Origin: Torymus aiolomorphi
Lineage: Eukaryota; Arthropoda; Insecta; Hymenoptera; Torymidae
NCBI GenBank assembly: GCA_036365515.1
Contig: CM070877.1
Location: forward strand, 64,864,522 to 64,928,521
Direction of reading: 5' to 3'
DNA: 64,000 nucleotides
Below the pieces are notes generated by a model. The model ran no database searches. It saw nothing but the letters and a program-made list of their open reading frames with translations, and was not told the origin of the DNA. This document shows positions 1-10,696 of this stretch, piece by piece; within the stretch, counting starts at the first letter, position 1; the number at the start of each line of letters is the position of its first letter. Position numbers and translations under genes: made by a program.

Positions 1-578
1 GCCCTCTTTACCCCCATGTTGTGTATACGATTTTTCATCATACCCAAGCCGAAAATACCACATTCGCGTTTCGGAGCCGAGAGCGAAAGTGGTACTTTCA
101 GCCAGGGTATGGTGAAAAAACGAACTTTCCGCACGCCGTGGGGTATATATTTCTTTACACTTTGTTTATTGGAATAATTATATTAATAAAATTGGGAATA
201 AGAAAAGGTTTTTTTCTTAATTCCAGAAGCAAATGCTAAAAATTACCCTTTTTCAAATGCTAGCCAATTCGGCAGGAAAAATAATACAAAAATAAAAAAA
301 AGAGATTTAAACTCGAATTAAACTAGAAAGCGAGATCTTTAATTTGCTTTTTATTATTCCTTTAAAAGTTACGTGAGTTAGAAGATATGTTTAAGATACA
401 CCAAAAATGTTAAAAAGCGGTAAAAGCGATATCTCAAAACTCATATAACTTTACAAGAAATTAACATTTTTTATTTTTACAAAAAAGTAAATGAAAGCTC
501 TCGCTATCTAGATTAATTATCTTTTTTGCCTTAAAAACAAGAGCTACTTTTTTGTAGATTTACTCATATATATATATA
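1..578. other. Non-genic AT-rich stretch
   Basis: I see no supported gene, repeat unit or RNA here. The only open frame (21-239, +) is short and shows no recognisable motif. Homopolymer A/T runs dominate the second half. Confidence 0.5.
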
Positions 579-580
579 TA

Positions 581-690
581 TGTGTGTGTGTGTGGTGTGT
601 GTGTGTGTGTGTGTGTGCGTGTGTGCGTGTGCGTGTGTGTGTGTGCGTGTGCGTTTGCGCGCGCGTGTGTGTGTGTGTGTGTGTGTGTGT
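581..690. repeat. (TG)n microsatellite with CG interruptions
   Basis: An almost pure TG dinucleotide tract, preceded by a short (TA)n run. Interruptions are TGCG variants. Open frames through it encode only Cys/Val or Thr/His alternation and are artefacts. Confidence 0.97.
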
Positions 691-886
691 TATAAAATCA
701 ATATAGTATTGTATAAAAAAATCGTTAATAAAAAAAAAACAAATATTAATTTTACTATCGCCCCACATTTGTATAGTTAACTTAAAAAATTGTACACTAT
801 TATCATATAACATATTTCTGAAATTAAATAAAGAAAATGTTGACAGTGTTGCCAACTTAAATTAGAGTAAAAAAAATTTACGCGCG

Positions 887-1072
887 AGATAACGCCTTCT
901 TCAGGTTCATGCCGAGATAACGCCTTTTTCAGGCCGATTTCTAGATAACGTCTTTTTCAGGACGATTTCTAGATAACGCCTTTTTCAGATTGATTACAAG
1001 ATAACGCCTTCTTCAGGTCAATTTCCAAATAACGCCTTTTTCAGGCCGATTTTTAAATAACGCCTTTTAACC
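887..1072. repeat. 28-bp tandem repeat, about 6.5 copies
   Basis: The unit begins with GATAACGCCTTTTTCAGG and ends with a variable 10-bp tail such as CCGATTTCTA. Copies differ by a few substitutions, so the array is old. It has no spacer structure and no adjacent cas-like gene, so it is a minisatellite and not a CRISPR array. The 1073-1396 flank holds no supported gene. Confidence 0.9.
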
Positions 1073-1396
1073 GGGAAGCGACGAATAGCACCTTAAATGG
1101 TACGAAAAAAATTTTTCCTTAATTTTACAATCATTTGTTAATGTTTTTCGGAGCCAACGTGGACGCCTCGAACAAAGGGTAGGTGGCTGGCTATGGTGAT
1201 TACGATACTCCGTCGCTTGAGAGGTAAAAGGTTTTAACTCGGCTCGGCGCGTAAGTAGGTTACGACACGGATGGGCGCGTAAGAAGGTAACAACTCGCTT
1301 CTGCTGAGTATTATAGTATTATATTCTAACAAAAATAAATTATTTTTATTATTTCTCTAAACAACTGTTAAGTCGCTTTTTAAAAAACATTCAATT

Positions 1397-1471
<75 letters not shown>

Positions 1472-1513
1472 TCTCTCTCTCTCCCTCTCCCTCTCTCCCT
1501 CTCCATCTCTCTG

Positions 1514-1590
<77 letters not shown>
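1397..1590. repeat. (TC)n microsatellite
   Basis: A long CT dinucleotide run with a few CCCT, CTGT and CAT interruptions near its middle. It abuts the left edge of repeat R copy 1. Open frames through it are low-complexity artefacts. Confidence 0.98.
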
Positions 1591-1591
<1 letters not shown>

Positions 1592-1605
1592 AATTAAAGA
1601 GTTTG

Positions 1606-4600
1606 TAAGGCTTCGTAAAATAGGAGAGAAACGAAATAAGGTTAGGAGTCACCCATGTGCAATGGTGACTGTGAGGTGTGTGATGACCTTGCTTGTGCTG
1701 GTGATCTTTGTATTATATTGATAATATACTTAATTTTAATATTTAAATTTAATATAGATAGCAAATGATCACGTAATACCAAATTAATAAGCACTGCGTG
1801 AATAAGCAAAAAAATAAATTACGAAATATTAGCAAATTTCTCTGAATAATAATAAATCTTGAATGATTAATAATTGTATAAAAACGTAGAAATCCAATTA
1901 ATATTCGCATATGACGACTAATTCAATTATAAGTAAGATTAATATTTTAAATAAATGGTAATAACAAATAATAAGATAAAGATCGTATTTCTCAAATAGA
2001 TAAATCAGTACAAAATTCCAATTATTTGATAATTATTGTGAAAGTGTTAGGAGATAGGAAATGGTGGTGGAAGACACCCAGGTATAACAATAATAGCACT
2101 GTTAGAAAAATTGTGATTTATTAAATACCCTTATTTGGCTAATAATGTAAATATACATATGAGCGCCAAATCGTGCTATATCCAGCTCATGTTTACGATA
2201 CTAAAACGTACTTTAAAAAATGTTACGATAAGCATTTCTGACGTATTTTTTCCTCAGCTTTCTAATGGTATAGGCAGTTTTCCCGAAATTTTCCATTTTC
2301 ACCTTCATAAAGTACAAAATGTGTTATATCTCAAAAAGTGTATTTTACTATTTTTTTTTTACCCTCTAAATCGAAAGCTGAGCATTTTTTACATAGGAAA
2401 GGACATTTTCCAAAGAGTGCTCGACATGTTTTGTGCGAGAAATAGAATGCGAAAGAGTAGACGCGCCACCTTTCCTGCGCGCGGTACTACGCGGTACAAC
2501 GCGCGGACTGTGCCCGCCTAATTGCCTATATAATAACCTTTTATAATCTTTAATTCTTTACCTGCTCTTTTGGATTCTTAATAATCCATGGAGTAATATT
2601 TTATTAATTATTTTATAAAAAAATATAATTTCAAAATGAAAAGCAATATTAACTCTTGTACTAACGTTTTTTTTCAGTGTAGATAATTTTTTTATTTTTT
2701 TACGTGTTATATCTCGAAAAGTATATTTTTAATATTTTTTTTACCCTTTAGATCGAAAGCTGTGCATTTTTTACGTAGGAAAGGATATTTTCCAATAAAT
2801 GTCCAAAATGTTTTCTGCTAGAAATAGAACGTGAAAGAGTATAAGCACGGCGGTGCAAAGGCGTTTTTTACGCGCGGTACCGCGCAGCACGGAATCATTC
2901 ATTTTTTCATTCGATAGGTGGCTTCCACACTTTTCAAACTGTATGTAAATCGTCACGTCGAAAGTATATAATTATTATAACTTTTTATCTTTTTTCTCTT
3001 CGAGTTTTTTCGAATTTCTTGTCAATAGTAGTTAAACACTTGGATTTCCTTGCGTCTTTTGTGCATTTGATGATTAAATCATTGGTAACTCTTGATTTCA
3101 TTATTTTTGCTTTCTTAAAGAGAAAGCTTTTCATTTTTGTTTATTGTAACAATTTAAATGGATTCACATTGAAAATTGAAATGAATAAATCCTTTAAAAA
3201 AATGATCACCCTGCATCTAAAAATTTGTCTGACTTTCCAACACTTTCAAGAAGTGCATATCATATCCTCTACTACCTGAAAATGCTAAAATATTTTTAAC
3301 CTATCGAAGCCAAATTTATAAACAGGAATCAAGTTTATCTCCATCTGATGCTAAAAAAGCTAAAACAGTGTATGATGATGAATATCACAGAGCTGATGTT
3401 GCAGTTCTCGAACAAATAAAGAAAGCAATTTCGATCTAGAGGGTAAAAAAAATATTAAAAATACACTTTCTGAGATATATCACGTTTTGTACTTTTTGAA
3501 GGTGAAAATGGAAAATTTCGGGAAACCGCCTACACCATTGGAAAGCTGAGGAAAAAATACGTCGGAGATGCTTATCATAAAATTTTTTTAAGTATATTTT
3601 AGTATCGTAAACATGAGCTGGATATAGCATGTTTTGGCGCTGGCTCACCGCGATAGGGCAGTTGACATGAAACGCCTCATATAAGATTACATAGTATAAA
3701 ATAGAATGATTTATAAAAGAGCGAGGATATAAAAAAAAATTTCTCGTAGAATTATCCTGGTAGCTATAATAATAATTATATTATTATAATTATATTATTT
3801 CGCAAATATTGATAGCACATACAAAATAAATAGCGCGAGATATGACATGAACCAAGTAAAAAAAAAATAAAATATTTCTAAATAAACTCTAATCAAATTC
3901 CTACGCGGCCGCGGATTTCTTCCGGGCAAAAAGAAAAAAAAAAGTGAAACGACAAAAAAAATCTATTTGTAGATCCTAACGCCACTTAAAATAACCGCAA
4001 CACGCGCCGCGGGTGCCCCCTCAAGGTTCTCGAGTCGTGCGTGAATGTTGTCAAAACGCAGAGGCAACCCGGCGCTCTTGTGCGGGGTGGCCTTGCAATC
4101 ACATCCGCCGAGTCCAGGAGGGGGCTACGCCGTCCCCTGTTTTGCGCCTCTACGCCCGATTGATTTGATTAATTTTCTCCGAGTTGGGCAAACCAATTCG
4201 ACTTGGCCCGCTTTCTCCTAAGCGATTAATCGCAGGCCTATTTTCTGGCTATATACTTCTACTCTTTTTTTTTTTTTTTTTTTAAGGGAAAACTCTGGTT
4301 CCTGGTGGTTGCTGCAGCTGATCTTCGTCCACGAGGTTGAAAAGCGAGTCTGACTTCAAAAAACAGAAGGAACCCGCAAGATGAAGCGCGTGCGTACTCG
4401 TCCTGGCAAAAAAAAAAGAAAAGCTATGGCTGGAGCGCGGACTGAGAGTGCCGCTGCACCAGGAGCGCAGCTCTATTTATGTCCCATTCAACCATATACG
4501 CCTAGGGTTATGCGCAGTCGACGAACTTCCATAAGTATCGGGTTGTAAGTGCGACCCTAGTCGTAGTTCTCCCCCCAAGCTGCTGCGCTGCTACCCCTTC

Positions 4601-5093
4601 GTGCCCTTCGTCTTGCCACGAAGCTTTATTTTCTCAAAGAAAGGGACATTTAAATAATATACATGCGAACACAAAATACATCAAAGGAATTCAAACGATC
4701 CCACTTCATTCTCGTTAAGTAATTTCCTGGAAGATGGATTGTTGATGCAGTTATATGCGGATATTGAATTATGATATATCTTTTTTAATAGGACAATATA
4801 TGTTTGAATATATATGACATCGGATGTGAGATAATTGAATTCATCACAAAATTGCTTTTGTTCGTGTCTGGGAGTGCTATAAACAATGGTGTATGTTAGA
4901 ATAATAATTCTCATCGTCTGTTTCACTCGCACTCACAGAAACGCCCATAGCGCTGTTTCTCCAATAGCATCATCTATACGTGCAGCGTGATGTAACTATC
5001 TAGTTACATCGCTTTCCGTGCCACCTGTACTTAATAGGCGCGAGATTCAAATATTCACGAATTTGAGGTCATTCACACCATGCTTCGGTTAAT
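1606..5093. repeat. Dispersed 'repeat R', copy 1
   Basis: Collinear with 27497-32116 plus 55725-56115 once the later insertions in that copy are removed. Both copies start near GTAAGG.TTCGTAA and end near TTCGGTTAATA. Net length is about 2 kb after removing the TA-flanked element at 2160-3679. It contains no credible reading frame, includes GC-rich patches (3980-4640) within AT-rich flanks, and cannot be assigned to a known class from sequence alone. It could be a non-autonomous transposon or a segmental duplication. Its value is that it preserves paralogous empty sites for three insertions found in copy 2. Confidence 0.85.
2160..3679. mobile_element. TA-flanked DNA transposon with long inverted repeats, family also at 41567-44199
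   Basis: Bounded by TA on both sides. The right end is TGACATGAAACGCCTCA and the left end starts TGAGCGCC. Repeat R copy 2 lacks this segment at the equivalent point (about 29437), so insertion is directly shown. The arms share the sequence around CATGAGCTGGATATAGC in opposite orientations. The left terminus lacks about 40 bp present in the right terminus, a deletion that could have arisen between short GAG repeats. TA duplication suggests the Tc1/mariner superfamily. No transposase is encoded, so it is a non-autonomous copy. Confidence 0.85.
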
Positions 5094-5230
5094 ATTTATT
5101 TATTTATTTATTTATTTACCCAGAGTACATTGCAGAATTACGTTACATTGGGGTAACCCTGCAGAGGAAAATAAATTTCCTGTTCGCAGGTCCGGAGTAT
5201 AAAGTTACTTAAAACTAAAACTAATACTAG
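5094..5230 (-). mobile_element. 3' end of a minus-strand LINE with (TTTA)n tail
   Basis: A (TTTA)n run at 5096-5117 precedes a stretch which, read on the minus strand, ends in CTCTGCAGGG...GTACTCTGGG followed by (TAAA)n. A short tandem tail of this kind is the usual signature of a non-LTR retrotransposon 3' terminus. Only the 3' UTR is evident. A 71-residue frame upstream (5205-5420, -) has no reverse-transcriptase motif. Confidence 0.55.
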
Positions 5231-5944
5231 GCAAATCATGTGATCTGTACATAGATGAGATTTCTAAATGACTATTGTTTTGATGGTTTATAATTGTATT
5301 TAGTATTTTTAGCCAACCCAGTTCTATAACATTAGTTGTCTGGGTTGCGTCTTTTTTTATATATACGACTACATGATCTGATTTGTTTATGTGACTATGG
5401 TTATTGTTTGAGAATGCCATAATTTATAAGTGAGTAAAATGCTGTGGGTGTTAGAAATAAATGTGAACAACATTTGAATAAAATTAAATTATAATATATT
5501 ATAAAAACTGTCTATAAAATTAAATAACTATTACATAAATGTCGATAAAAAGGTTGTTATAAACGATTGAGATAAAATGTGTGTAGATGTTACAATAAAT
5601 ATGTTGAGTGTATGACTGTTACAAATTGGTTAAGTGTATGAGTGGTACAACATTATGTTTGAGTGTATGAGTTTTACAATTTGAATGTAAATGAGTTTTC
5701 TGTGTGAGTGTGGATGAGTTGTTCTGAGACACGTTGCGAATCACTGATGAGATTGCTAACCATACAATAAGCAACACAATCAAATATTATTGATTTGATC
5801 GTATGTGAGTTTTTAATGCGATGACACTATTAGATATTATTGATCTAATCGTGACTGAGTATTTCTTATTCTACCGCGTGGTTATGCGTTCATTACAGCA
5901 ATGTACTTGTGTATGAAATGGCCGCATGTGTGAGTGGTTACCTG
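5231..5944. other. Non-genic stretch with GAGTGTATGAG repeats
   Basis: AT-rich sequence without a supported gene. Between about 5600 and 5720 there are several imperfect copies of GAGTGTATGAG-type words, and near 5770-5850 two related segments containing ATTATTGAT.TGATCGT. It is probably decayed repeat DNA. Confidence 0.4.
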
Positions 5945-6500
5945 GGTTCGCAGTGATTCTGCTGAGTCTGCTGAGATGGTCGAAATGAGAAAGCCACCGT
6001 TGAGAAAGCCAGTTGAGATAAGATGTGGCCTTGTGTCGTGCTAAACGCATCGAGCGCCAGCGAGAAGATGCCGTGTGAAAATCTGCCGTATGAGAATCTG
6101 CCGTATGAGAACATGCCGCATGGGTAGTTCATGCAGCCTCGTAGTGAGCATAATGTAGAGCGTAAGCACACACCGCACTTTATGATCCTTGATGAAAATC
6201 CATGCCCAAATCCCGTTGATATTATTGATCACGGTGATCTTGAGTTTGCTGTCTGGGCTGCATTGGTGAAAGTGCAAGTGTGAGCGAGAATCCGTGCAAA
6301 ATTGCCGAGTGAGTATATGCCATGTGAGCAGAAGCCGCGGGAGAAGCTGCCTTGTGCGACGCACTGCCGTCTGAGAAGTTCCATGTGAGACTATACCGTG
6401 TGAGCTATACTGCTGACTGACAATATGCCGTTCGAGACGACGCCATATGAGATGTCCATGCTGACAGAGTGAGAACAAACTTGAGCCTCACATGAGAACC
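5945..6500. repeat. Degenerate 15-18-bp repeats, core TGCCGTATGAGAA
   Basis: The words TGCCGTRTGAGAA, CTGCCGTATGAG, ATGCCGCATGG and AAGCCGCGGGAG recur at irregular 15-18-bp spacing, most clearly at 6065-6130 and 6290-6470. The overlapping minus-strand frames translate these words and should not be taken as genes. A short (GA)n run follows at about 6657-6671. Confidence 0.6.
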
Positions 6501-7114
6501 GCCAACGATGTGCAGTGAGGCTTTCCACGTGGCAGAGCGTTGCAGAGAGTGTTTTAGTAGAGAGTAAGAAATTGAGTGAGGACAACCTTCTTCTTCATCG
6601 CCTCGTTGTCACCGAGGTGTGCGGAAAATCAGCGTCTCTCTCATTTACATGTGTAAAAGAGAGAGAGAGAGGGACAGCACGATTTTTGCCATACTCGGCT
6701 AATCAGTATAGCGGATCAGCTTTTCCGGAGAGCAGCTGATGAGTGCTGCCGTCGCGCCACCGCCTGCTGAGTTATACCTGTGATGCGTAAGCCGCGGGAA
6801 ATTCAAAATCATGATAATTCCGAAACAGTTATAATATATATATTGTACCCATTCAGTTGATAATATTGATAGTGTTCTAAGTTACCGGTTTCCACACATA
6901 CTATCACATATGGTTTGATTTTGAGCCTTTTATTCAAGATTTGCAATTTCTCAAAATTAGTCTTTAATTATTATTCTTATTAGTCTTATATTCAATATAT
7001 ATATATTCAATATATATATTAGTCTTATATTCAAATATAAAATCAAATTATCTGTTGCTTTTCTATCTCGATTAAGAGACTTCAAATCATTATATGCAAT
7101 TTCCTGCTGGGGCT

Positions 7115-7354
7115 TTATCGAGCTAAACAAAATTTAAGTGCTGTTTTCATTTTTGGCCAATCAGCGAGCTGGAAATTTTTGAATAGCCAATCAAATTTCT
7201 CAACACCTTGAAAATTTCGCCTTGCACCGAACACTCGATAAAGCCCCTGGTATACATGATTATGTATGCCTTCTAATACTTCATGATTCTGCTCCATTCG
7301 ATGCATTTGGTGTTGTTGGAGTTGCCTTTGGGCTTGTTCCAAGGCTAGAGACAT
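7115..7354 (-). pseudogene. Unrecognised coding fragment with Gln-rich helix
   Basis: An open minus-strand frame of about 79 residues begins with a Gln/His-rich helical stretch (LEQAQRQLQQHQMHRMEQ) followed by a segment rich in Phe and Trp (FDWLFKNFQLADWP). The frame continues upstream with coding character to about 7430. I do not recognise it. The composition is compatible with a retroelement gag or a domesticated fragment, but nothing decisive is visible. The flanks 6740-7100 and 7430-7500 hold no supported feature. Confidence 0.3.
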
Positions 7355-7504
7355 TTCCTGTAGATTGATGAGATGACCTCTGTCGTAGATTTTGCGTAAG
7401 TTTCCATGTTGATACTTCAGGTCTACTAAATAGGTCAGCTGCAGCTGCCCTCTGTCATTTATTCAGTTGAGACGGCCTTGTTGATTTCCAGGTCGATAAT
7501 TCAG

Positions 7505-8779
7505 GTTTCATAGGGTAATCGTTGCATCTATGTATTTTTTTATCTTGTTTTTAAGTATTTCACAGTTACTCATATCATATGGAGAATGATTAGTATATAA
7601 GTTTGTTCTGTATGTTTTGTTACTAAAGATACAGTTAGTGCATTCTCTTTTGGCACTATTACACGTGTTTGTTTCGTGATTACCTGTACATTTTATGCAT
7701 ATCTGTTTATTCTTGCATTTTTTCCCGTTATGACCTAACCTCCCACAGTTGTAACGGTGAGATATTTATTAGATCATAGACTCCACATCTTTGGTATCCT
7801 ACAAAAAGTCTTTTATTGTTATCTCTGATCAACTTGTATGTTACAGGTGGTACTTCCATTATAACGGAACTAAGTTTTGTTTTTTCATTTGTATACATGT
7901 GAAGAATTGAACCACTGTTTGTGTCACTAAAGTTTCTTGTATTTATATCATTTTCCATTTCTTTAATGTCCATCTCTGTATAGTTGTCAATGCCAACTAT
8001 TTTTATTTTTGGTTTATTTAATTTTTCAGTAGCTATATCACACTTTTGTAGTTTCCTTTTAAGTACTTTTTCAGCATCTGTTACACTCTCAATGTTCATA
8101 CAGTTAACTATGATATCACTTTTATTTTTATTATATATACTTTTGGTTTGAATGTTCTTTTCTCTAACTAGATATTTTGTTATTGTATTTAAAACCTCAT
8201 CTTGTTCACATTTGCCAATTTTAACTACTAGTTTTGGTATCTTTTTTGGTTGTATTTTTATCTCCGTTGTTACTTCAGCGAAAGATTTTTTAGTAAATGG
8301 ATTCTCTGTTTGTTTTTCTCTATATTCTTCAAGCAACTCCTGTAATAATTTATTTCTGTCTTGCAGTTCCTTATTCAGTTGTTTTAGTAAAGTATGTTCA
8401 GCTACCATGATCTCTGCACTTTCACTTGTATCATTTATTGTTGCATTTTGCAATTCTAGTGTCTTTTCTGCTAGCTCCTCTAGTGTTTCTCTTCTTATTT
8501 CATCGGTTTTTTCATTTTAATCTGTGCTATTATCATTTTCGCTGTCTCACTCAACTGTCCTTCTGCCTCATCATAGGTTATGTTAGACACGTGCACATGC
8601 TCCGGACAAATTACTAAGTTATCTCTTAGATTTTTTGTGTTGTTTAATTTATCGAAATCACTTTGATGATATGCATCTCCACATATAATACAAATTACTG
8701 TTGCCAGCGGTTTTTCTGGATGGCACTTATATACTTTTGTACTACTGTTATCGGGAGGTCGTTTCCTTCCTGGCACCAT
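7505..8779 (-). pseudogene. LINE ORF1 (gag-like, zinc-finger and zinc-knuckle), broken
   Basis: The reading starts at 8779 with a Cys/His segment (CIICGDAYHQSDFDKL...VICPEH) resembling a PHD-type finger. A frame change follows near 8470-8495, then a long Lys/Glu-rich region (8453-7728) with a coiled coil and a central domain, and finally a zinc-knuckle-like stretch (CGRLGHNGKKC, about 7730-7760) in another frame. That order (finger, coiled coil, central domain, CCHC knuckle) is typical of ORF1 of Jockey/I-type non-LTR retrotransposons, which packages the RNA. At least two frame changes make it non-functional, and no reverse transcriptase follows downstream on the minus strand, so the copy is truncated at its 3' side. 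Confidence 0.7.
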
Positions 8780-8786
8780 GTTGGCG

Positions 8787-9003
8787 CCATGTAGTACGAC
8801 AACATAATTAATTAGTAGCCTGGTAGTATATCTTCAATTAATTTTACATGCAAAGTGCTTTTGTTAAAGAACAAGAAAAGTTGGGGATTTTAAATTCCCC
8901 GCCGTGGTGGGTGAGGTTAGTCTATGATGGTGATACTCTATATTAAGTATGGACTTCATTCACTAGAGAGCACGTCAGGGAAGTTGGTCGGTAAGCAGAA
9001 TAT
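8787..9003 (-). mobile_element. Probable 5' UTR of the minus-strand LINE
   Basis: Lies directly upstream of the ORF1 start at 8779. A diverged second copy occurs at 56126-56320 without any coding part. The shared block runs from TAGTAGCCTGG to AAGCAGAA. Position suggests a 5' UTR, but an independent repeat is also possible. Confidence 0.5.
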
Positions 9004-9082
9004 CAAAAAATCGTGAAAATTCGATATTTGAGGGCCAATCCGTGGAATATGGAATAAAATAAAAAAATCCATATAAATTACA

Positions 9083-9130
9083 TACAGCAACGTTTCGCCA
9101 GCAAGGTTCGCTGGCCTCATCAGGCTATTA
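9083..9130 (-). ncRNA. Hammerhead-like ribozyme motif of the Penelope-like element
   Basis: On the minus strand: CTGATGAG, a perfect 6-bp hairpin GCCAGC/GCTGGC with a 7-nt loop, then GAAACGTT. The outer segments ATAGC and GCTGT can pair, giving stem I. GAAAC followed directly by GTT gives a minimal stem III as reported for Penelope-like hammerheads. An extra G between CTGATGA and the perfect stem II departs from the strict consensus, so activity is uncertain. Confidence 0.55.
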
Positions 9131-9324
9131 TTTATTCCAAACAAAAACAACAAATAAATATTACAAACACAATACAAGATTTTCGATGAAGAGCACAAAT
9201 TTTTCTCACAGTAAATTTAATTATTAATTATATAACATAATGATATTCGGAAGTGGATGGAAAAACGACTTCCACTGCCACCGTCAATGTTTTAAACTGC
9301 GAATGAAAACCAACCGCCGTTGTC

Positions 9325-9789
9325 TTATATACAGTCAACAGCGTTGGTGTGTTTATTCTGGAAAAGGTTATTAAGCTTCTTGTACGTGTGGCTCAGTGAT
9401 TGTGTGTCTTCTTTTCTATTGAGAGTGTGTTTATACATGTTAATGTGAAGCATCTCGGAAATAAGTCGCTTATTATAATTCTTTTCTCGATCCAAAATTT
9501 TTACATTATTCCAATCAAACTTATGGGTACTATTTTCAACAATATGTAGTGGAACGGGTAGTAATTTATTTTTGCACTTTTCATGTTCAGATATTCTTTC
9601 TTTCAATTTTCGTTTTGTTTCGCCAATGTAACATGCCGAACAATCCTTACAATCAAACTTATATATTACACCCGTTTCATCCCATTTTTCCGATTTATCT
9701 TTGCCGAGCTTAATTATGTCTGCGAGACTATGATTGACCAAAGGCACAGTGCGAATATTGAATTTTTTTAATGAACCAGCAACCTTATT
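9325..9789 (-). pseudogene. Penelope-like C-terminal GIY-YIG endonuclease (partial)
   Basis: Open minus-strand frame of about 154 residues. The zinc-ligand-like CKDCSACYIGE and the following KRKLKERISEHEK match the GIY-YIG nuclease core: the YIG motif, then a catalytic Arg and His-Glu context. In Penelope-like elements this domain sits at the C-terminus behind the reverse transcriptase and nicks the target. The N-terminal RT domain is missing, so this is a truncated copy. No classical start is needed because the frame simply opens at the truncation point. Confidence 0.8.
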
Positions 9790-9969
9790 AAAAACTTATC
9801 ATGATAAGGAATTGCTAAAGGACCTAAACAACCGTTTCGTCAAATATTAACAAAAGAAACAAAGAAAAAAAGGTCCTCTTTAGCAAACGATATATGAAAG
9901 AAAACAAATAAAATGTAGTAAATGGCAACAAAAAATTAGGTCTGCAATTTTTTAAAAAGTCACGTCCTC

Positions 9970-10155
9970 ATTAATCATGAGGACGTCGTCATCATCTGCT
10001 TCTCCAGGTGGGGGCGACGTTGTGCGTGCCACGATGCGAGCCCTAGGGTTTCGTGCCACGAACCTCTCAATTCGGGCTCGTCTCTCCTTCGGACCGTCAG
10101 GCACGGGTGACTTTGGAACTGGAGTTGGCGTGAAGTGTACCTGTGCCTACCCCTC

Positions 10156-10195
<40 letters not shown>

Positions 10196-10696
10196 AAGTG
10201 CGCGCACACTAGTCTGCAATCTCATGAGCCTGGAACTATTTTCCTCCAACACTACACCAACATAACCTCAAGCAGCAACACTTGGGGCTGTAGGAGAGCA
10301 TTTTGTCGGTCGCTTCGCATCTGCCTGCTACTCCATTGACGACTTCTTCAGTGTGACCTTGCAGTACGGTAACTCGACTTCATCGGCAGTGCAACAACTT
10401 TTTTTACAAGTGTCAGCTAGCCGTCAATGTGAGTTAACATTTTTATTTTTATTTCAACCATGTGGCACGAGCGACTTACCAGCGTGGTGTATTACATTCT
10501 GACGACCGACTTTCCAATTTCTCCGTGAGATGGCAGCAGCCACGAAGATCTGACGTCATACAGCCCGCGGAATTCAAATCACCGATTGTAACTCCCAGTG
10601 TTGCTTGCAACTATTTATATAGTTTTATTCATAGGTTAAGCTCACCTCTTTAATATAAAAAATTATTATTAATTTTATTAGAGTTAATACTCCAAA
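9970..10696 (+). mobile_element. Probable 5' region of the plus-strand LINE
   Basis: A GC-richer block between the Penelope fragment and the LINE ORF1 start. It contains a (TC)n tract at 10158-10192 and no credible protein. Its position immediately 5' of ORF1 suggests a LINE 5' UTR, but I cannot define its left edge. 9800-9970 shows nothing beyond a short palindrome CCTCATTAATCATGAGG near 9965. Confidence 0.45.

Larger units (their letters stand above)
9004..9800 (-). mobile_element. Penelope-like element, 5'-truncated
   Basis: The minus strand carries a GIY-YIG endonuclease reading (9789-9325) followed 3' by a non-coding tail with a hammerhead-like motif (9083-9130), the arrangement expected for the 3' end of a Penelope-like retroelement. 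The reverse transcriptase part is absent: upstream of about 9792 the frame is closed. The 3' boundary is placed where similarity to the 56.1-kb LINE block ends. Confidence 0.75.

Noticed and set aside
887..1072. Regular 28-bp repeats resembling a CRISPR array
   Set aside because: Repeats are contiguous with no unique spacers, they drift along their whole length, and the context is eukaryotic.
1397..1721. 100-residue Ser/Leu open frame
   Set aside because: It translates a (TC)n microsatellite.
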